Part shown: positions 17,395 to 26,164 of the stretch, piece after piece
Layout of the letters: every line of letters begins with the position of its first letter
Numbering within the stretch: position 1 is the stretch's first letter
Source: Chitinophagaceae bacterium
GTDB lineage: Bacteria; Bacteroidota; Bacteroidia; Chitinophagales; Chitinophagaceae
Direction: 5' to 3'
NCBI GenBank assembly: GCA_028288595.1
Contig: JAQBNK010000188.1
Location: 1 to 64,000 of the forward strand
Length of the DNA stretch: 64,000 nt
Made by a program: the position numbers and the translations under genes
The notes under the pieces: generated by a model
What the model saw: the letters and a program-made list of their open reading frames with translations, nothing else
The model's database searches: none
What the model was told of the DNA's origin: nothing

Positions 17395-18444
17395 CTACCA
17401 CTTTAACAAAGCGCTGGCCCAGGTAAAACCACTTCCAAAGGCTGCCAGGCAAACCAGGTCTCCATCTTTAACTTTTCCTTCCTGCCATGCCTCACATAAC
17501 GCGATTGGAACTGAGGCCGCAGTAGTATTTCCATACCGCTGAATATTATTATATACCTGGTCGTCAGAGAGTCCCAGTTTTTGCTGAACAAATTGACTGA
17601 TCCGCAAGTTTGCCTGGTGTGGTATCATCATTTTAAGATCGGAAGGTTTATATCCATTTTGATTTAATGCCTCCATGATTACTTCAGGAAATTTTACAAC
17701 CGCTTTTTTGAAGACTGAAGGCCCATCCATAAAAGGAAATATCTGCGCACCATCCAGCATTTTATGACTCATAAACATTTCGCCAATTTCGGCATCATCA
17801 AAATCTGCAAGAGATTGTTCCATCCAATGATTCGCATGGGTTCCGGGATTATACATTGCGAGTATTTCTGCGCTTGCGCCATCACTATGTAAATGTGTGC
17901 TAAGAATGCCCTGATCATTTGATTCAGTCGGCTGTAAAACAACTGCGCCTGCGCCATCACCAAAAATCACTGAAACATTTCTTCCTCTCGTACTAAAATC
18001 AATTCCGAAAGAATGTTTTTCACTTCCTGCCACCAGTATATTTTTGTAAGTCCCCGTTCTGATAAACTGGTCAGCTACACTTAAAGCATAAATAAAACCG
18101 CTGCACTGATTTCTTACATCGAGCGCGCCAATTTCTTTCATCTTCATAGCCCGTTGTAACAAAACACCGCATCCGGGAAAATAATAATCAGGTGAAAGCG
18201 TAGCAAATACAATAAAATCAACATCTGTGGCGGTTATTCCGGCTCTTTCGATGGCCACTTTAGCAGCCTCAACGGCCATCGTTGTGGTAGTTTCTTCTGT
18301 GCGATGGGCATATCGCCGTTCCTTAATACCCGTTCGCTCCTGGATCCATTCATCAGTCGTGTCCATGTATTTTTTCAGATCATTATTCGTAACAACATTT
18401 CCAGGTACGTACATGCCAATACCGGCGATCCTTGATCTGAGCAT
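17395..18444 (-). CDS. fabH: Beta-ketoacyl-ACP synthase III
   Basis: Condensing enzyme that starts fatty-acid synthesis by joining an acyl-CoA to malonyl-ACP. The 349-aa protein has the catalytic triad: Cys114 in RNQCSGF, His in MIPHQANLR and Asn in YGNTTAASVP. The N-terminal TDEWIQERTGIKERR block is diagnostic. Several FabH paralogues are common in Bacteroidota and some belong to specialised lipid or pigment pathways, so the exact role is open. It is close to the patatin and lipid-kinase genes, though separated by about 140 bp. Cytosolic. Confidence 0.9.
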   Translation of the reverse strand: MLRSRIAGIGMYVPGNVVTNNDLKKYMDTTDEWIQERTGIKERRYAHRTEETTTTMAVEAAKVAIERAGITATDVDFIVFATLSPDYYFPGCGVLLQRAMKMKEIGALDVRNQCSGFIYALSVADQFIRTGTYKNILVAGSEKHSFGIDFSTRGRNVSVIFGDGAGAVVLQPTESNDQGILSTHLHSDGASAEILAMYNPGTHANHWMEQSLADFDDAEIGEMFMSHKMLDGAQIFPFMDGPSVFKKAVVKFPEVIMEALNQNGYKPSDLKMMIPHQANLRISQFVQQKLGLSDDQVYNNIQRYGNTTAASVPIALCEAWQEGKVKDGDLVCLAAFGSGFTWASALLKW

Positions 18445-18494
18445 AATACAATCGTTTAGAGAGGGGAAATTAACAATAAACGGGGAAAGGAAGA

Positions 18495-18580
18495 GGGAAA
18501 CGTGACTCGTGAATCATCAAACGTGAATGTCTTGGCGTTTCGTTCCGCTTCTCCCATTGACGATGACGATTTACGAGTCA
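18495..18580. repeat. Family D inverted repeat shared with E1 linker
   Basis: TGACTCGTGAATCATCA (18503-18519) and TGACGATTTACGAGTCA (18564-18580) form an imperfect inverted repeat. The word GGGAAACGTGACT at 18495-18507 recurs inverted at 9110-9122, and TCGTGAATCATCAAA recurs with one mismatch at 9093-9107. Confidence 0.6.
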
Positions 18581-18661
18581 GTTCTTACCCCCGCCCGGAT
18601 ACTTTTTTATTATAAAATCGTGAATATTCTCTTTATCCTTCCTCACGCGGGCTGATTTCAG

Positions 18662-18669
18662 TACCTTCG
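18662..18669 (+). promoter_or_regulatory. Possible −7 box for typA
   Basis: TACCTTCG resembles TAnnTTTG, with one mismatch in the TTTG part. It is 78 bp upstream of the ATG at 18748. No clear −33 element. Confidence 0.3.
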
Positions 18670-18747
18670 CCGACCATTTTAGGCTGAGTAATTAACGTTT
18701 ACATACATTGTTTACAGGCTTTATTCGCTTATCATACAAAATTTATT

Positions 18748-20562
18748 ATGGAAATCAGGAATATAGCCATCATCGCTCACGTAGACCATGGCAAAACAAC
18801 ACTAGTAGACAGAATATTACAGATGACCAAAGTATTCAGGGATAACCAGGATACAGGTGACCTGATCATGGACAGTAACGACCTTGAAAGGGAACGCGGT
18901 ATTACTATTTTTTCAAAAAATGCCGCTGTAGTATATAAGGGGGTAAAAATTAATGTGATAGATACCCCGGGTCACTCTGACTTTGGCGGTGAAGTGGAGA
19001 GGGTTTTGAAAATGGCCGATGGCGTTCTCTTATTAGTGGATGCTTTTGAAGGACCTATGCCTCAAACACGTTTTGTACTTCAGAAAGCTTTACATCTTCA
19101 TTTACGGCCGATTGTGGTGATTAATAAGGTTGATAAACCAAACTGTCGTCCTGATGAAGTTCATGACGCTGTTTTTGAATTGTTCTTTAATCTGGATGCA
19201 ACTGAGGAACAGTTGAATTTCCCTACATTTTATGGAAGCGGAAAAAATGGCTGGTTCAATGATTCATTAACCCAGTCGGAAGATATTACCCCGTTAATGG
19301 ATGGTATCATTAAATATGTACCACCTCCAAAAACAAACCAGGGCCCGCTGCAAATGCAGATCACTTCCCTGGATTATTCTTCTTTTCTTGGCCGTATTGG
19401 TATTGGTAAAGTTGCCCGCGGAACCATAAAAGAAAACCAGCAGATCGCTTTAATGCAGGCTGATGGTACCATTAAAAAATTACGTGTAAAAGAATTATAC
19501 GTGTTTGAAGGAATGGGCAAAAAGAAAGTGACCGAAGTAATTGCGGGAGATCTTTGTGCCGTGGTTGGATTGGAAGATTTTAATATTGGTGATACGATCG
19601 CCGATATTGAAAATCCTGAAGCCTTACCGGTTATCAGCGTAGATGAACCTACGATGAGCATGCTCTTCAGCATTAACAACTCTCCCTTCTTTGGAAGAGA
19701 TGGAAAGTTTGTAACGAGCCGTCACCTTCGCGACAGGCTGATGAAAGAAACAGAAAAAAACCTGGCCCTTCGTGTAGAAGATACAGACAGCGCCGATAGC
19801 TTTTTAGTTTTTGGTCGTGGTATTCTGCATTTAGGAATTTTGGTTGAAACGATGCGCCGGGAAGGTTATGAACTTACTGTTGGTCAGCCCCAGGTTTTAG
19901 TAAAACATATTGACGGAAAAAAATGTGAGCCTTACGAAAATCTCGTGGTTGATGTTCCAAGTGAATTCAGCGGTAAAGTAATTGATCTTGTTACACAACG
20001 TAAAGGTGAAATGCATGTAATGGAAACCAAAGGAGAAATGCAGCATCTTGAATTCGAAATTCCTTCTCGTGGATTGATAGGACTTCGCTCCAACATGCTT
20101 ACGAACACTGCAGGCGAAGCGGTAATGGCACATAACTTTTTAGCTTACAAACCATGGAAGGGACCAATCCCCGGAAGAAATAATGGTGTGTTGATGTCTA
20201 AGAACCAGGCTACCACAACCGCATATTCTATAGATAAATTACAGGACAGGGGTTCGTTCTTTGTTGATCCGGGTGAAGAAGTTTACGCAGGACAAATTAT
20301 CGCCGAGCATATTAAGCCAGGTGACCTGATCGTAAATGCTACTGAAGGAAAAAAATTAACCAATCACCGTGCAAGCGGAAGTGATGATTCAGTTCGTATC
20401 ACGCCGAAGATCCAGATGAACCTTGAAGAGTGTATGGAATATATTCAGCAGGATGAGTGTATTGAAGTAACTCCTAAAAATATTCGTTTACGTAAAGTCG
20501 TATTAGACGAAGAAGAAAGAAAGAAACAGTCGAGGTCTATGAAGACTGAAGCTGCAGGATAG
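18748..20562 (+). CDS. typA: Ribosome-associated translational GTPase TypA/BipA
   Basis: GTPase of the EF-G/LepA superfamily that binds the ribosome and helps 50S assembly, especially in the cold or under stress. The 604-aa length is typical. G1 is AHVDHGKTT near residues 10-18, the switch region has ERERGITIFSKN, G3 is DTPGHSDFGG and G4 is NKVDK. The C-terminus includes SRGLIGLRSNMLTNT, a BipA block. Cytosolic. A strong hairpin terminator follows, so it is transcribed alone. Confidence 0.96.
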   Translation: MEIRNIAIIAHVDHGKTTLVDRILQMTKVFRDNQDTGDLIMDSNDLERERGITIFSKNAAVVYKGVKINVIDTPGHSDFGGEVERVLKMADGVLLLVDAFEGPMPQTRFVLQKALHLHLRPIVVINKVDKPNCRPDEVHDAVFELFFNLDATEEQLNFPTFYGSGKNGWFNDSLTQSEDITPLMDGIIKYVPPPKTNQGPLQMQITSLDYSSFLGRIGIGKVARGTIKENQQIALMQADGTIKKLRVKELYVFEGMGKKKVTEVIAGDLCAVVGLEDFNIGDTIADIENPEALPVISVDEPTMSMLFSINNSPFFGRDGKFVTSRHLRDRLMKETEKNLALRVEDTDSADSFLVFGRGILHLGILVETMRREGYELTVGQPQVLVKHIDGKKCEPYENLVVDVPSEFSGKVIDLVTQRKGEMHVMETKGEMQHLEFEIPSRGLIGLRSNMLTNTAGEAVMAHNFLAYKPWKGPIPGRNNGVLMSKNQATTTAYSIDKLQDRGSFFVDPGEEVYAGQIIAEHIKPGDLIVNATEGKKLTNHRASGSDDSVRITPKIQMNLEECMEYIQQDECIEVTPKNIRLRKVVLDEEERKKQSRSMKTEAAG

Positions 20563-20565
20563 GAA

Positions 20566-20632
20566 TTCTTTTACCGCCGGGGCGCTAGCCGCAGAGTTTA
20601 TTCTTTCTGCCTTGGCGCCTCTGCGGTTATTT
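20566..20632 (+). terminator. Terminator of typA, family C repeat type
   Basis: CCGCAGAG (20589-20596) pairs with CTCTGCGG (20619-20626), followed by a T-rich tail. The outer stretch from about 20573 pairs more loosely. The CTCTGCGG word links it to the spacer repeats near 7195, 50195 and 54169. Confidence 0.6.
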
Positions 20633-20638
20633 TTTGTT

Positions 20639-21358
20639 CTATCGATTAATAATTTTCCCTTTCAATAACTTCTCTACAACATCTTCTTTTAAATTCCTGC
20701 TCACAGGAATGCGATGAGCGCCGGCAATTATTTCATTCCCCTCAATGCTGGTTATTTTATTGATTGAAACCATATAAGATTTATGAACCTTTATAAACAG
20801 ATCAGAGGGGAGGCGTTCTTCTATATTTTTAAAAGTGAGATAAGCAATGTGTTTTTTTTCTGTAGTATGAATGCAGACATAGTTTTGCAACGCTTCAATA
20901 AATAGGATATCCTTGAAAAATATCTTTACAAACTTTCCGTCTGTTTTAATAAAAACATGATCATTGGCTACCTGTTGTAATTCTTTTTGATTCATATCAG
21001 ACCCCATCCTTTCTTTCGCCTTCATCACTGCTTTGAAGAAACGATCAAAAGAAATAGGTTTTACTAAATAATCCAGCACATCGAGTTCATAACTATCAAC
21101 AGCATATTGAGGATAAGCCGTGGTGAAGATTATTTTTGGAGGATGACTTAAAGTTTTTAAAAAATCAATCCCCGACATCTTTGGCATTTGTATGTCGAGA
21201 AATATAAGATCGGGCTGTTCTTTGGAAATAAAACCACTTGCTTTTAACGGGTTATCAAATTCACCGCAGAAATTCAAAAAATCAACATCAGCTATATATT
21301 CCTTAAGGCCTTTTCTCGCTAAAGGTTCATCATCAATTATAATAGAGTTGATTTTCAT
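20639..21358 (-). CDS. LytTR-family response regulator
   Basis: Two-component response regulator of 239 aa. An N-terminal receiver domain contains IIIDDEP (acidic pocket), the phosphoacceptor Asp55 in LIFLDIQMPKMSG, and a later DYLVKPISFDRF lysine. The C-terminal LytTR DNA-binding domain spans about 135-235, including HVFIKTDGKFVKI, YLTFKNIEERL and FIKVHKSYMVSI. It overlaps the sensor kinase gene by 4 bp (ATGA), so the pair is translationally coupled. Target genes are not known; the divergent neighbour is the dioxygenase fusion. Cytosolic. Confidence 0.94.
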   Translation of the reverse strand: MKINSIIIDDEPLARKGLKEYIADVDFLNFCGEFDNPLKASGFISKEQPDLIFLDIQMPKMSGIDFLKTLSHPPKIIFTTAYPQYAVDSYELDVLDYLVKPISFDRFFKAVMKAKERMGSDMNQKELQQVANDHVFIKTDGKFVKIFFKDILFIEALQNYVCIHTTEKKHIAYLTFKNIEERLPSDLFIKVHKSYMVSINKITSIEGNEIIAGAHRIPVSRNLKEDVVEKLLKGKIINR

Positions 21359-22425
21359 ACACCCGTATTTTCGTCAATTTTCAATTTGAAGTTAACATTA
21401 AACCAACCCTCTGCTTCTGTAATATTAAGTTCGTGCTTCCCGGGATATAACAACTCCAGTCTTCGTTTAACATTACGGAGACCTATACCTCCAAATGTAT
21501 CTTTGTCCAGGTTGTGATAATCAACTGTATTTGAAACACTAAAAATGAATTCGCCATTTAATTGTGCGGCATTAATCAGAATTTCATTTTTCCAGCCCTT
21601 GTAATTATTTGAAAGATGTTTGAATGAATTTTCGACAAATGGAATTAGCAGCAGTGGCTCAATGGAAAACGTTCCCATATTTTCTGCACTATTGAACCGC
21701 ACACTATAATTATCATCTTTTCTTAACTTCTGTAAATCAACATAATCCTGCAGGTACTTTAATTCTTTTTCGATTGCAATTTTTCCATCCCCGCATTCAT
21801 ACAGCTGGTAACGCAACATTTCAGAAAATTGATGTAATGCGTCCCTTGCTTCTTTATTCGATTTATCAATCAAAAAATAAACTGCATTTAATGAGTTGAA
21901 TAAAAAGTGCGGGTTCACCTGGGATTTTAAAAAGTTAAGTTCTGCGGCAAGCCGCTCTTTTGATATTTCTGCCATCCGCTGCTCTCCTCTTACATAATCT
22001 GAAACCAGTTTTATAGCAACGCCCGTGCTCACTAATAAAAAATGCGGAATAATATTATCGTACAATCTCAACTTAAAGTTAGAAAGGATAGAAAACGTTT
22101 GCATGTGCATCAGCGATCCCAGTATTGATATCTTCCATGCAGTTGAAAAAAATATTAAGGCTATATAAACGATAGAAAAGAAGAAGTACTGTTTCCGGTA
22201 TAGTAGTTTTGGTATGAGAATAAGATTGGTAAAGTATACCAGCAATGCGAGGTCCAACACTTTAACAACTGTGATCTTAAATGCCAGGGCATGCGAAGAA
22301 TAATCCTGGAAACGCAGGTAGTACCAGCCGCAAAAAAAAGCCAGCCAGAATAAAAGGTGATGAAGTTTATATTTTTTTATAGCTGCTACCGGTTGCATAC
22401 TCAAAATAAATTTAAGCATTCCCAT
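21355..22425 (-). CDS. LytS-type sensor histidine kinase
   Basis: Membrane sensor kinase, 356 aa, partner of the overlapping LytTR regulator. About four hydrophobic segments cover residues 24-145. The His_kinase domain has the phospho-histidine H173 in LKSQVNPHFLFNSLNA, and the ATPase region shows PLLLIPFVENSFKHL (N-box) and GGIGLRNVKRRLELLYPG. There is no long periplasmic sensor domain, so the signal may be sensed in the membrane. The start may be at the next Met, two residues in. Stimulus unknown. Confidence 0.93.
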   Translation of the reverse strand: MGMLKFILSMQPVAAIKKYKLHHLLFWLAFFCGWYYLRFQDYSSHALAFKITVVKVLDLALLVYFTNLILIPKLLYRKQYFFFSIVYIALIFFSTAWKISILGSLMHMQTFSILSNFKLRLYDNIIPHFLLVSTGVAIKLVSDYVRGEQRMAEISKERLAAELNFLKSQVNPHFLFNSLNAVYFLIDKSNKEARDALHQFSEMLRYQLYECGDGKIAIEKELKYLQDYVDLQKLRKDDNYSVRFNSAENMGTFSIEPLLLIPFVENSFKHLSNNYKGWKNEILINAAQLNGEFIFSVSNTVDYHNLDKDTFGGIGLRNVKRRLELLYPGKHELNITEAEGWFNVNFKLKIDENTGV

Positions 22426-22604
22426 CTGTAAATTCTCTTACACCCATCGTTCATATTCCTTGACGAAATGCAGCCATCGTGTTTGTTGCTTCAATTACAT
22501 CATTCATCAAGTGTTTTAGTCAACATATGTAATCGTTTTCTAAAAAATGCTGGTAATGTTTTCTTTTGAATGAAGAATGGATTCATTCATTAAATAATCT
22601 AAAT

Positions 22605-23732
22605 ATGAAACATTTAATTTTTGCCGTGCTTATCCAGGTAAGCATCATATTACCATCCTGTTCACAAATCACACGGACAAAAGTGGGCGGGCCATGCGAA
22701 GGCTGCGAAGCCATCTATGAAAGTGCTACCCCTTTTAATAAACTAAGCAATTTATTATGGATGCCAGACTGGAATGAAGCAGGCCCCAGGATCGCAGTTA
22801 GCGGCATAGTTTATAAGTCAGACGGAAAAACTCCGGCCGCTGATGTTGTGCTTTACATCTATCATACAGACCAAACGGGTCATTATACGGCGAAAGGAAA
22901 TGAAAAAGGATGGGGCAAAAGACACGGATATATAAGAGGATGGCTTCGTACAAATGAAAAAGGTGAATACAAATTCTTTACATTAAAACCAGCGCCGTAC
23001 CCGGGAGGAAAGAATCCTGCACACATCCATATAACAGTAAAAGAACCAGGATTAAATGAATATTATATCGATGAATTTTTATTTAGTGATGATGCAATTC
23101 TCTCTAACGATGAAAAGAAAAAACTGGAACAGCGTGGTGGAAATGGTATCATCAGTTTGCAGAAGGCCGGCGCAATGTTTAAGGGTGAACGAAATATTTA
23201 CTTAGGAAAAAAAATACCGGGTTATCCATTTGCTCCTTCAGCGAAAATTTCTTCGGGTTTGAATATTGGCAGCAATTGTCCAGCTTTTGGTCCAATGCAT
23301 GTATCAGGAGCAGACAAAGGCGATCATGCGTGTCCTATGTGTAAATACGGATCCGGGCAAGGCATTATGGTTTGGTGGAACGATGCGGACATAAACGGCA
23401 TGCTAAAATTGGCTAAGAAGCTTGATAAAAGCATTGGGCAGAAGGGCTTAAAAAAGTTAAGGGCCTTTATCGTTTTTATGAACCCTTTACACAGGCCATT
23501 AAATGAAATAAGAAACGAATTAACTGCATGGGCAAATCATATGAGGATATCCGATGCGGCCATTGTATTTGTGCCTTCACCTGATGACGCTGAAACCGCG
23601 GTTAATTACAAAATTAACCCCCTGGCAAAAAACACTGTATTTGTATATAAACAACGAAAAGTGGTTAGCAAGTTCATTAATTACAGGGATAATGATAAAA
23701 ATTACAGTGATTTACTGGGTGAACTCAACTGA
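22605..23732 (+). CDS. Intradiol dioxygenase-like domain fused to thioredoxin-like domain, lipoprotein
   Basis: Fusion of 375 aa; I chose ATG 22605 because it starts the signal peptide, which ends in the lipobox-like ILPSC. Residues about 60-210 are an intradiol ring-cleavage dioxygenase domain. The four non-heme iron ligands of the family are all present: Tyr94 (GHY), Tyr132 (PYPGG), His140 and His142 (AHIHI). The second half (about 220-375) is a thioredoxin-fold domain with CPMC at 243-246 and a VFVYKQRKVVSKFINY C-terminal strand. Extracytoplasmic aromatic oxidation or redox chemistry is plausible, but the fused arrangement is unusual and the substrate unknown. Confidence 0.8.
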   Translation: MKHLIFAVLIQVSIILPSCSQITRTKVGGPCEGCEAIYESATPFNKLSNLLWMPDWNEAGPRIAVSGIVYKSDGKTPAADVVLYIYHTDQTGHYTAKGNEKGWGKRHGYIRGWLRTNEKGEYKFFTLKPAPYPGGKNPAHIHITVKEPGLNEYYIDEFLFSDDAILSNDEKKKLEQRGGNGIISLQKAGAMFKGERNIYLGKKIPGYPFAPSAKISSGLNIGSNCPAFGPMHVSGADKGDHACPMCKYGSGQGIMVWWNDADINGMLKLAKKLDKSIGQKGLKKLRAFIVFMNPLHRPLNEIRNELTAWANHMRISDAAIVFVPSPDDAETAVNYKINPLAKNTVFVYKQRKVVSKFINYRDNDKNYSDLLGELN

Positions 23733-23839
23733 AAATCGTAAGAAAGTTTGCACATTTTTATCGTAGCTATTGCAAAAAGGCCAGTTGAAGACTATTTTGT
23801 TATGGTTTGCCATATTATTCATTTAAAACTTATGCTTTT

Positions 23840-24283
23840 ATGAGTACAAAAAAATTCCTCACCGGCGCACTTGTCGGCGGTATTGTTTTCTTCTTTTTAG
23901 GCTACCTCTTTTATGGTGTTATGCTGCAGGATTTCATGAAGCAAAACGCTGGTACTGCAACCAATGTTGACCGCGATATGAGTGGTTTTGTTTGGTGGGC
24001 ACTCGCCGCCGGTAACCTTGCAATGGGATGTCTCCTTTCTTACGTGATCAATAAATCAAATGCAGCTTCTATGCAAGGCGGCCTGAAAAGAGGATTTATT
24101 GTATTCCTCTTAACGGGACTTTCTTTTGATCTGATGTTGTATGCTACAACTAATATTGCCACACTGAAGGGTTTGTCAGTAGATGTTGCAACAATGGCGG
24201 TAATAGGTGCTATTGCAGGCGCTGTTACGGGCTGGGTATGCGCAATGGTTGGTAAGACTGCAACAGATGTAGCTACTGCGTAA
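23840..24283 (+). CDS. Four-helix membrane protein, unknown
   Basis: Integral membrane protein of 147 aa with about four hydrophobic segments (roughly 5-25, 46-66, 78-99 and 110-132). The ATG at 23840 starts directly on MSTKKFLTGALVGGIVFFF and is preferred over an upstream start at 23807. The sequence is rich in Gly and Ala in the helices (GAIAGAVTGWVCAMVG), as in small transport-like proteins. I recognise no specific family with confidence. A bidirectional terminator follows 27 bp later. Confidence 0.65.
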   Translation: MSTKKFLTGALVGGIVFFFLGYLFYGVMLQDFMKQNAGTATNVDRDMSGFVWWALAAGNLAMGCLLSYVINKSNAASMQGGLKRGFIVFLLTGLSFDLMLYATTNIATLKGLSVDVATMAVIGAIAGAVTGWVCAMVGKTATDVATA

Positions 24284-24309
24284 AGAAACTTTAACCCCCA
24301 ATTCGATTA

Positions 24310-24339
24310 AAAAAAGCGGAAGAATTATTCCGCTTTTTT
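24310..24339. terminator. Bidirectional rho-independent terminator
   Basis: Perfect 12-bp inverted repeat (AAAAAAGCGGAA at 24310-24321 with 24328-24339) around a 6-nt loop. A and T runs on both sides. It ends the four-helix gene and also the minus-strand lipoprotein gene. Confidence 0.9.
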
Positions 24340-24349
24340 ATTGAGATTT

Positions 24350-24628
24350 TTACTTAGAAAAATAAAATCTTATAGTATCCTTTTCCAATTGCGTACTTAC
24401 GGCAGTATACAGAACAGTTCCGTTTAAATCGAATTGCCAGTAGGCTCCGGGTTGAACGTCACCTTTAATAATATTAATACTTCCACTCTTGTCGGTAGTT
24501 GTTAAAGCACTGTCCCAGTTCCATTTTCCCGGGAGCAGATCTTTTAAGGTTTTTGAAGTAGGGCCTGCACTTTTTTTACAGGCTGAAACTGCCAGGAAAA
24601 TGAACAAAATAAATAACAGGTTTTTCAT
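24350..24628 (-). CDS. Small lipoprotein, unknown
   Basis: Lipoprotein of 92 aa starting at ATG 24628, which places the signal peptide and lipobox (FLAVSACKK) at the N-terminus. A longer start at 24673 would put 15 residues before it. The mature part reads LLPGKWNWDSALTTTDKSG and YWQFDLNGTVLYTA, and resembles lipocalin-like or DUF4923-type small lipoproteins, though the match is weak. It lies directly downstream of the class V aminotransferase gene on the same strand with a 67-bp gap. Confidence 0.65.
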   Translation of the reverse strand: MKNLLFILFIFLAVSACKKSAGPTSKTLKDLLPGKWNWDSALTTTDKSGSINIIKGDVQPGAYWQFDLNGTVLYTAVSTQLEKDTIRFYFSK

Positions 24629-24695
24629 GATTTTGGTTTTGCCAAAAGTCATGACAAAGCTTTGGATCAACACGTCGAACGTTAGTAGTAAAAAA

Positions 24696-25994
24696 TCAGG
24701 ATTTTCTTCCTGCTATTTCTATAAGTCCTGCTACCAGCTTATCAAGATCCTGCAATCTTGTGTATACGTGAGGCGTTACCCGCACACAACTGATGTTTTC
24801 CCAAACGATGCTGGTTGTATGCACTTTATATTTATTGAATAATTCTTCGCCTAAAATTCCGGGTGTCATTCCGTCTACACTTACTCCGCAGATAGCACAG
24901 GAATACTCTTTCTTCAAAGAAGTGTGAAGTTTGATCTTAGGAATGTCTTTTACTTTTTCTGCCCAGTAATTTTTCAGGTACCTGATTCTTTCTTCTTTTC
25001 GCTTTCTTCCTATTGCATTATGAAAATTAATTGCTTCTCCAATGCCTTGTTCTATCGGGAAACTTCTTGTTCCGAGCGTTTCAAACTTTCTAATATCGTC
25101 GCTATGCGGTTTGTCGTTACAGAGCAAGGGCCATAGTTTTTCTATTTTATCTTTTTTTATCCAAAGCATTCCGCTGCCTATAGGGGCACTTAAAAATTTA
25201 TGCAGCGATGTTCCGAAATAATCACAATGCAGATCGGGAATATTAAAGTCCAGTAATCCAAAACTGTGAGTGCCATCAACCAAAACTTCTATTCCTTTTG
25301 CATGTGCCATATCGCTGATCTTGCGTACTGGAAGAATTTGACCGAGCCAGTTAACAACATGTGTAATGTGCAGAATTTTTGTAGCGGGTGTAATAGCATT
25401 TTCAAATGCAGAAACAATTGCACGATCATCTTCAACCGGAAAATCAAAACTGATCTGTTTATAAACGATGCCATCTCTTAAGGCCCGCTGTTTCCATGCC
25501 TGTATCATATTTGGATAATCCTGCTTTGTACCAATCACTTCGTCTCCTTTTTGCAAAGGCAGGCCATAAATAACCGTATTTAATGCTTCAGTTGAATTGC
25601 GGTTGATCGCAATCTCTTCTTTATCGCAACCAGCGAGCTCAGCTAATTTTTCCCGCAGCGGTTCGCGGCCCTGGTCAAGAATCCGCCACATATAATAAGA
25701 AGGCGCCTGGTTAGACAGTTTATTAAAAGTGTCCACCGCCTCCTGCACCACTTTAGGAGAAGGACTTACACCACCATTATTTAAATTGATGATAGCAGGG
25801 TTAACAGTATATGCCTGTTGAATATAAAACCAGAAATCCTCGTCTGCTGCAATCTCTTCTGCAGATCTTCCGGAATTAGACTGGTTTAACCTGCGAAAAC
25901 TTTCCGCGTGTGCTTTTGCAAAGAGGCTGTTTATGCCAAAAGCAAAACTTAATGCTCCGACCTGCCGGATAAAATTGCGCCTGTTGGCTGACAT
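24696..25994 (-). CDS. Tat-exported class V aminotransferase-like PLP enzyme
   Basis: PLP-dependent aminotransferase class V protein of 432 aa. It begins with a twin-arginine signal, NRRNFIRQVGALSFAFG, so a folded enzyme is predicted to be exported. The catalytic domain shows NLNNGGVSPSP, the PLP lysine in TSLHKFLSAP (about residue 265) and GTRSFPIEQGIGEAI. It resembles isopenicillin N epimerase/cysteine desulfurase-like members that act on amino compounds, but the substrate is not known. The TatC gene occurs at 35565 in this window. The exported location is the unusual feature. Confidence 0.85.
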   Translation of the reverse strand: MSANRRNFIRQVGALSFAFGINSLFAKAHAESFRRLNQSNSGRSAEEIAADEDFWFYIQQAYTVNPAIINLNNGGVSPSPKVVQEAVDTFNKLSNQAPSYYMWRILDQGREPLREKLAELAGCDKEEIAINRNSTEALNTVIYGLPLQKGDEVIGTKQDYPNMIQAWKQRALRDGIVYKQISFDFPVEDDRAIVSAFENAITPATKILHITHVVNWLGQILPVRKISDMAHAKGIEVLVDGTHSFGLLDFNIPDLHCDYFGTSLHKFLSAPIGSGMLWIKKDKIEKLWPLLCNDKPHSDDIRKFETLGTRSFPIEQGIGEAINFHNAIGRKRKEERIRYLKNYWAEKVKDIPKIKLHTSLKKEYSCAICGVSVDGMTPGILGEELFNKYKVHTTSIVWENISCVRVTPHVYTRLQDLDKLVAGLIEIAGRKS

Positions 25995-26152
25995 AAATGA
26001 AAATTTAAGATATTAAGATAAACAATCGTTTTTACAAAGATTGGGAAAGACCATCGCTTCCTTAAATATTGTTTTGATTACCAGCTTCTTGAATTAATTG
26101 ATATGAAAAAGAATGCAAAAGATTTTTCACATTCCGGATATCTTAAACTGAC

Positions 26153-26160
26153 TAATTTTG
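26153..26160 (+). promoter_or_regulatory. −7 box abutting the small CxxC membrane protein start
   Basis: TAATTTTG fits TAnnTTTG and ends 4 bp before the ATG at 26165, so transcription would begin near the start codon. No clear −33 element. Confidence 0.45.
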
Positions 26161-26164
26161 TTCG

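Larger units (their letters stand above)
18445..18747. other. Divergent spacer between fabH and typA, with repeat DNA
   Basis: Contains no gene that I can support. It holds the family D inverted repeat at 18495-18580 and a possible −7 box for typA at 18662-18669. The last stretch before the typA ATG is AT-rich with no other clear structure. Confidence 0.5.
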
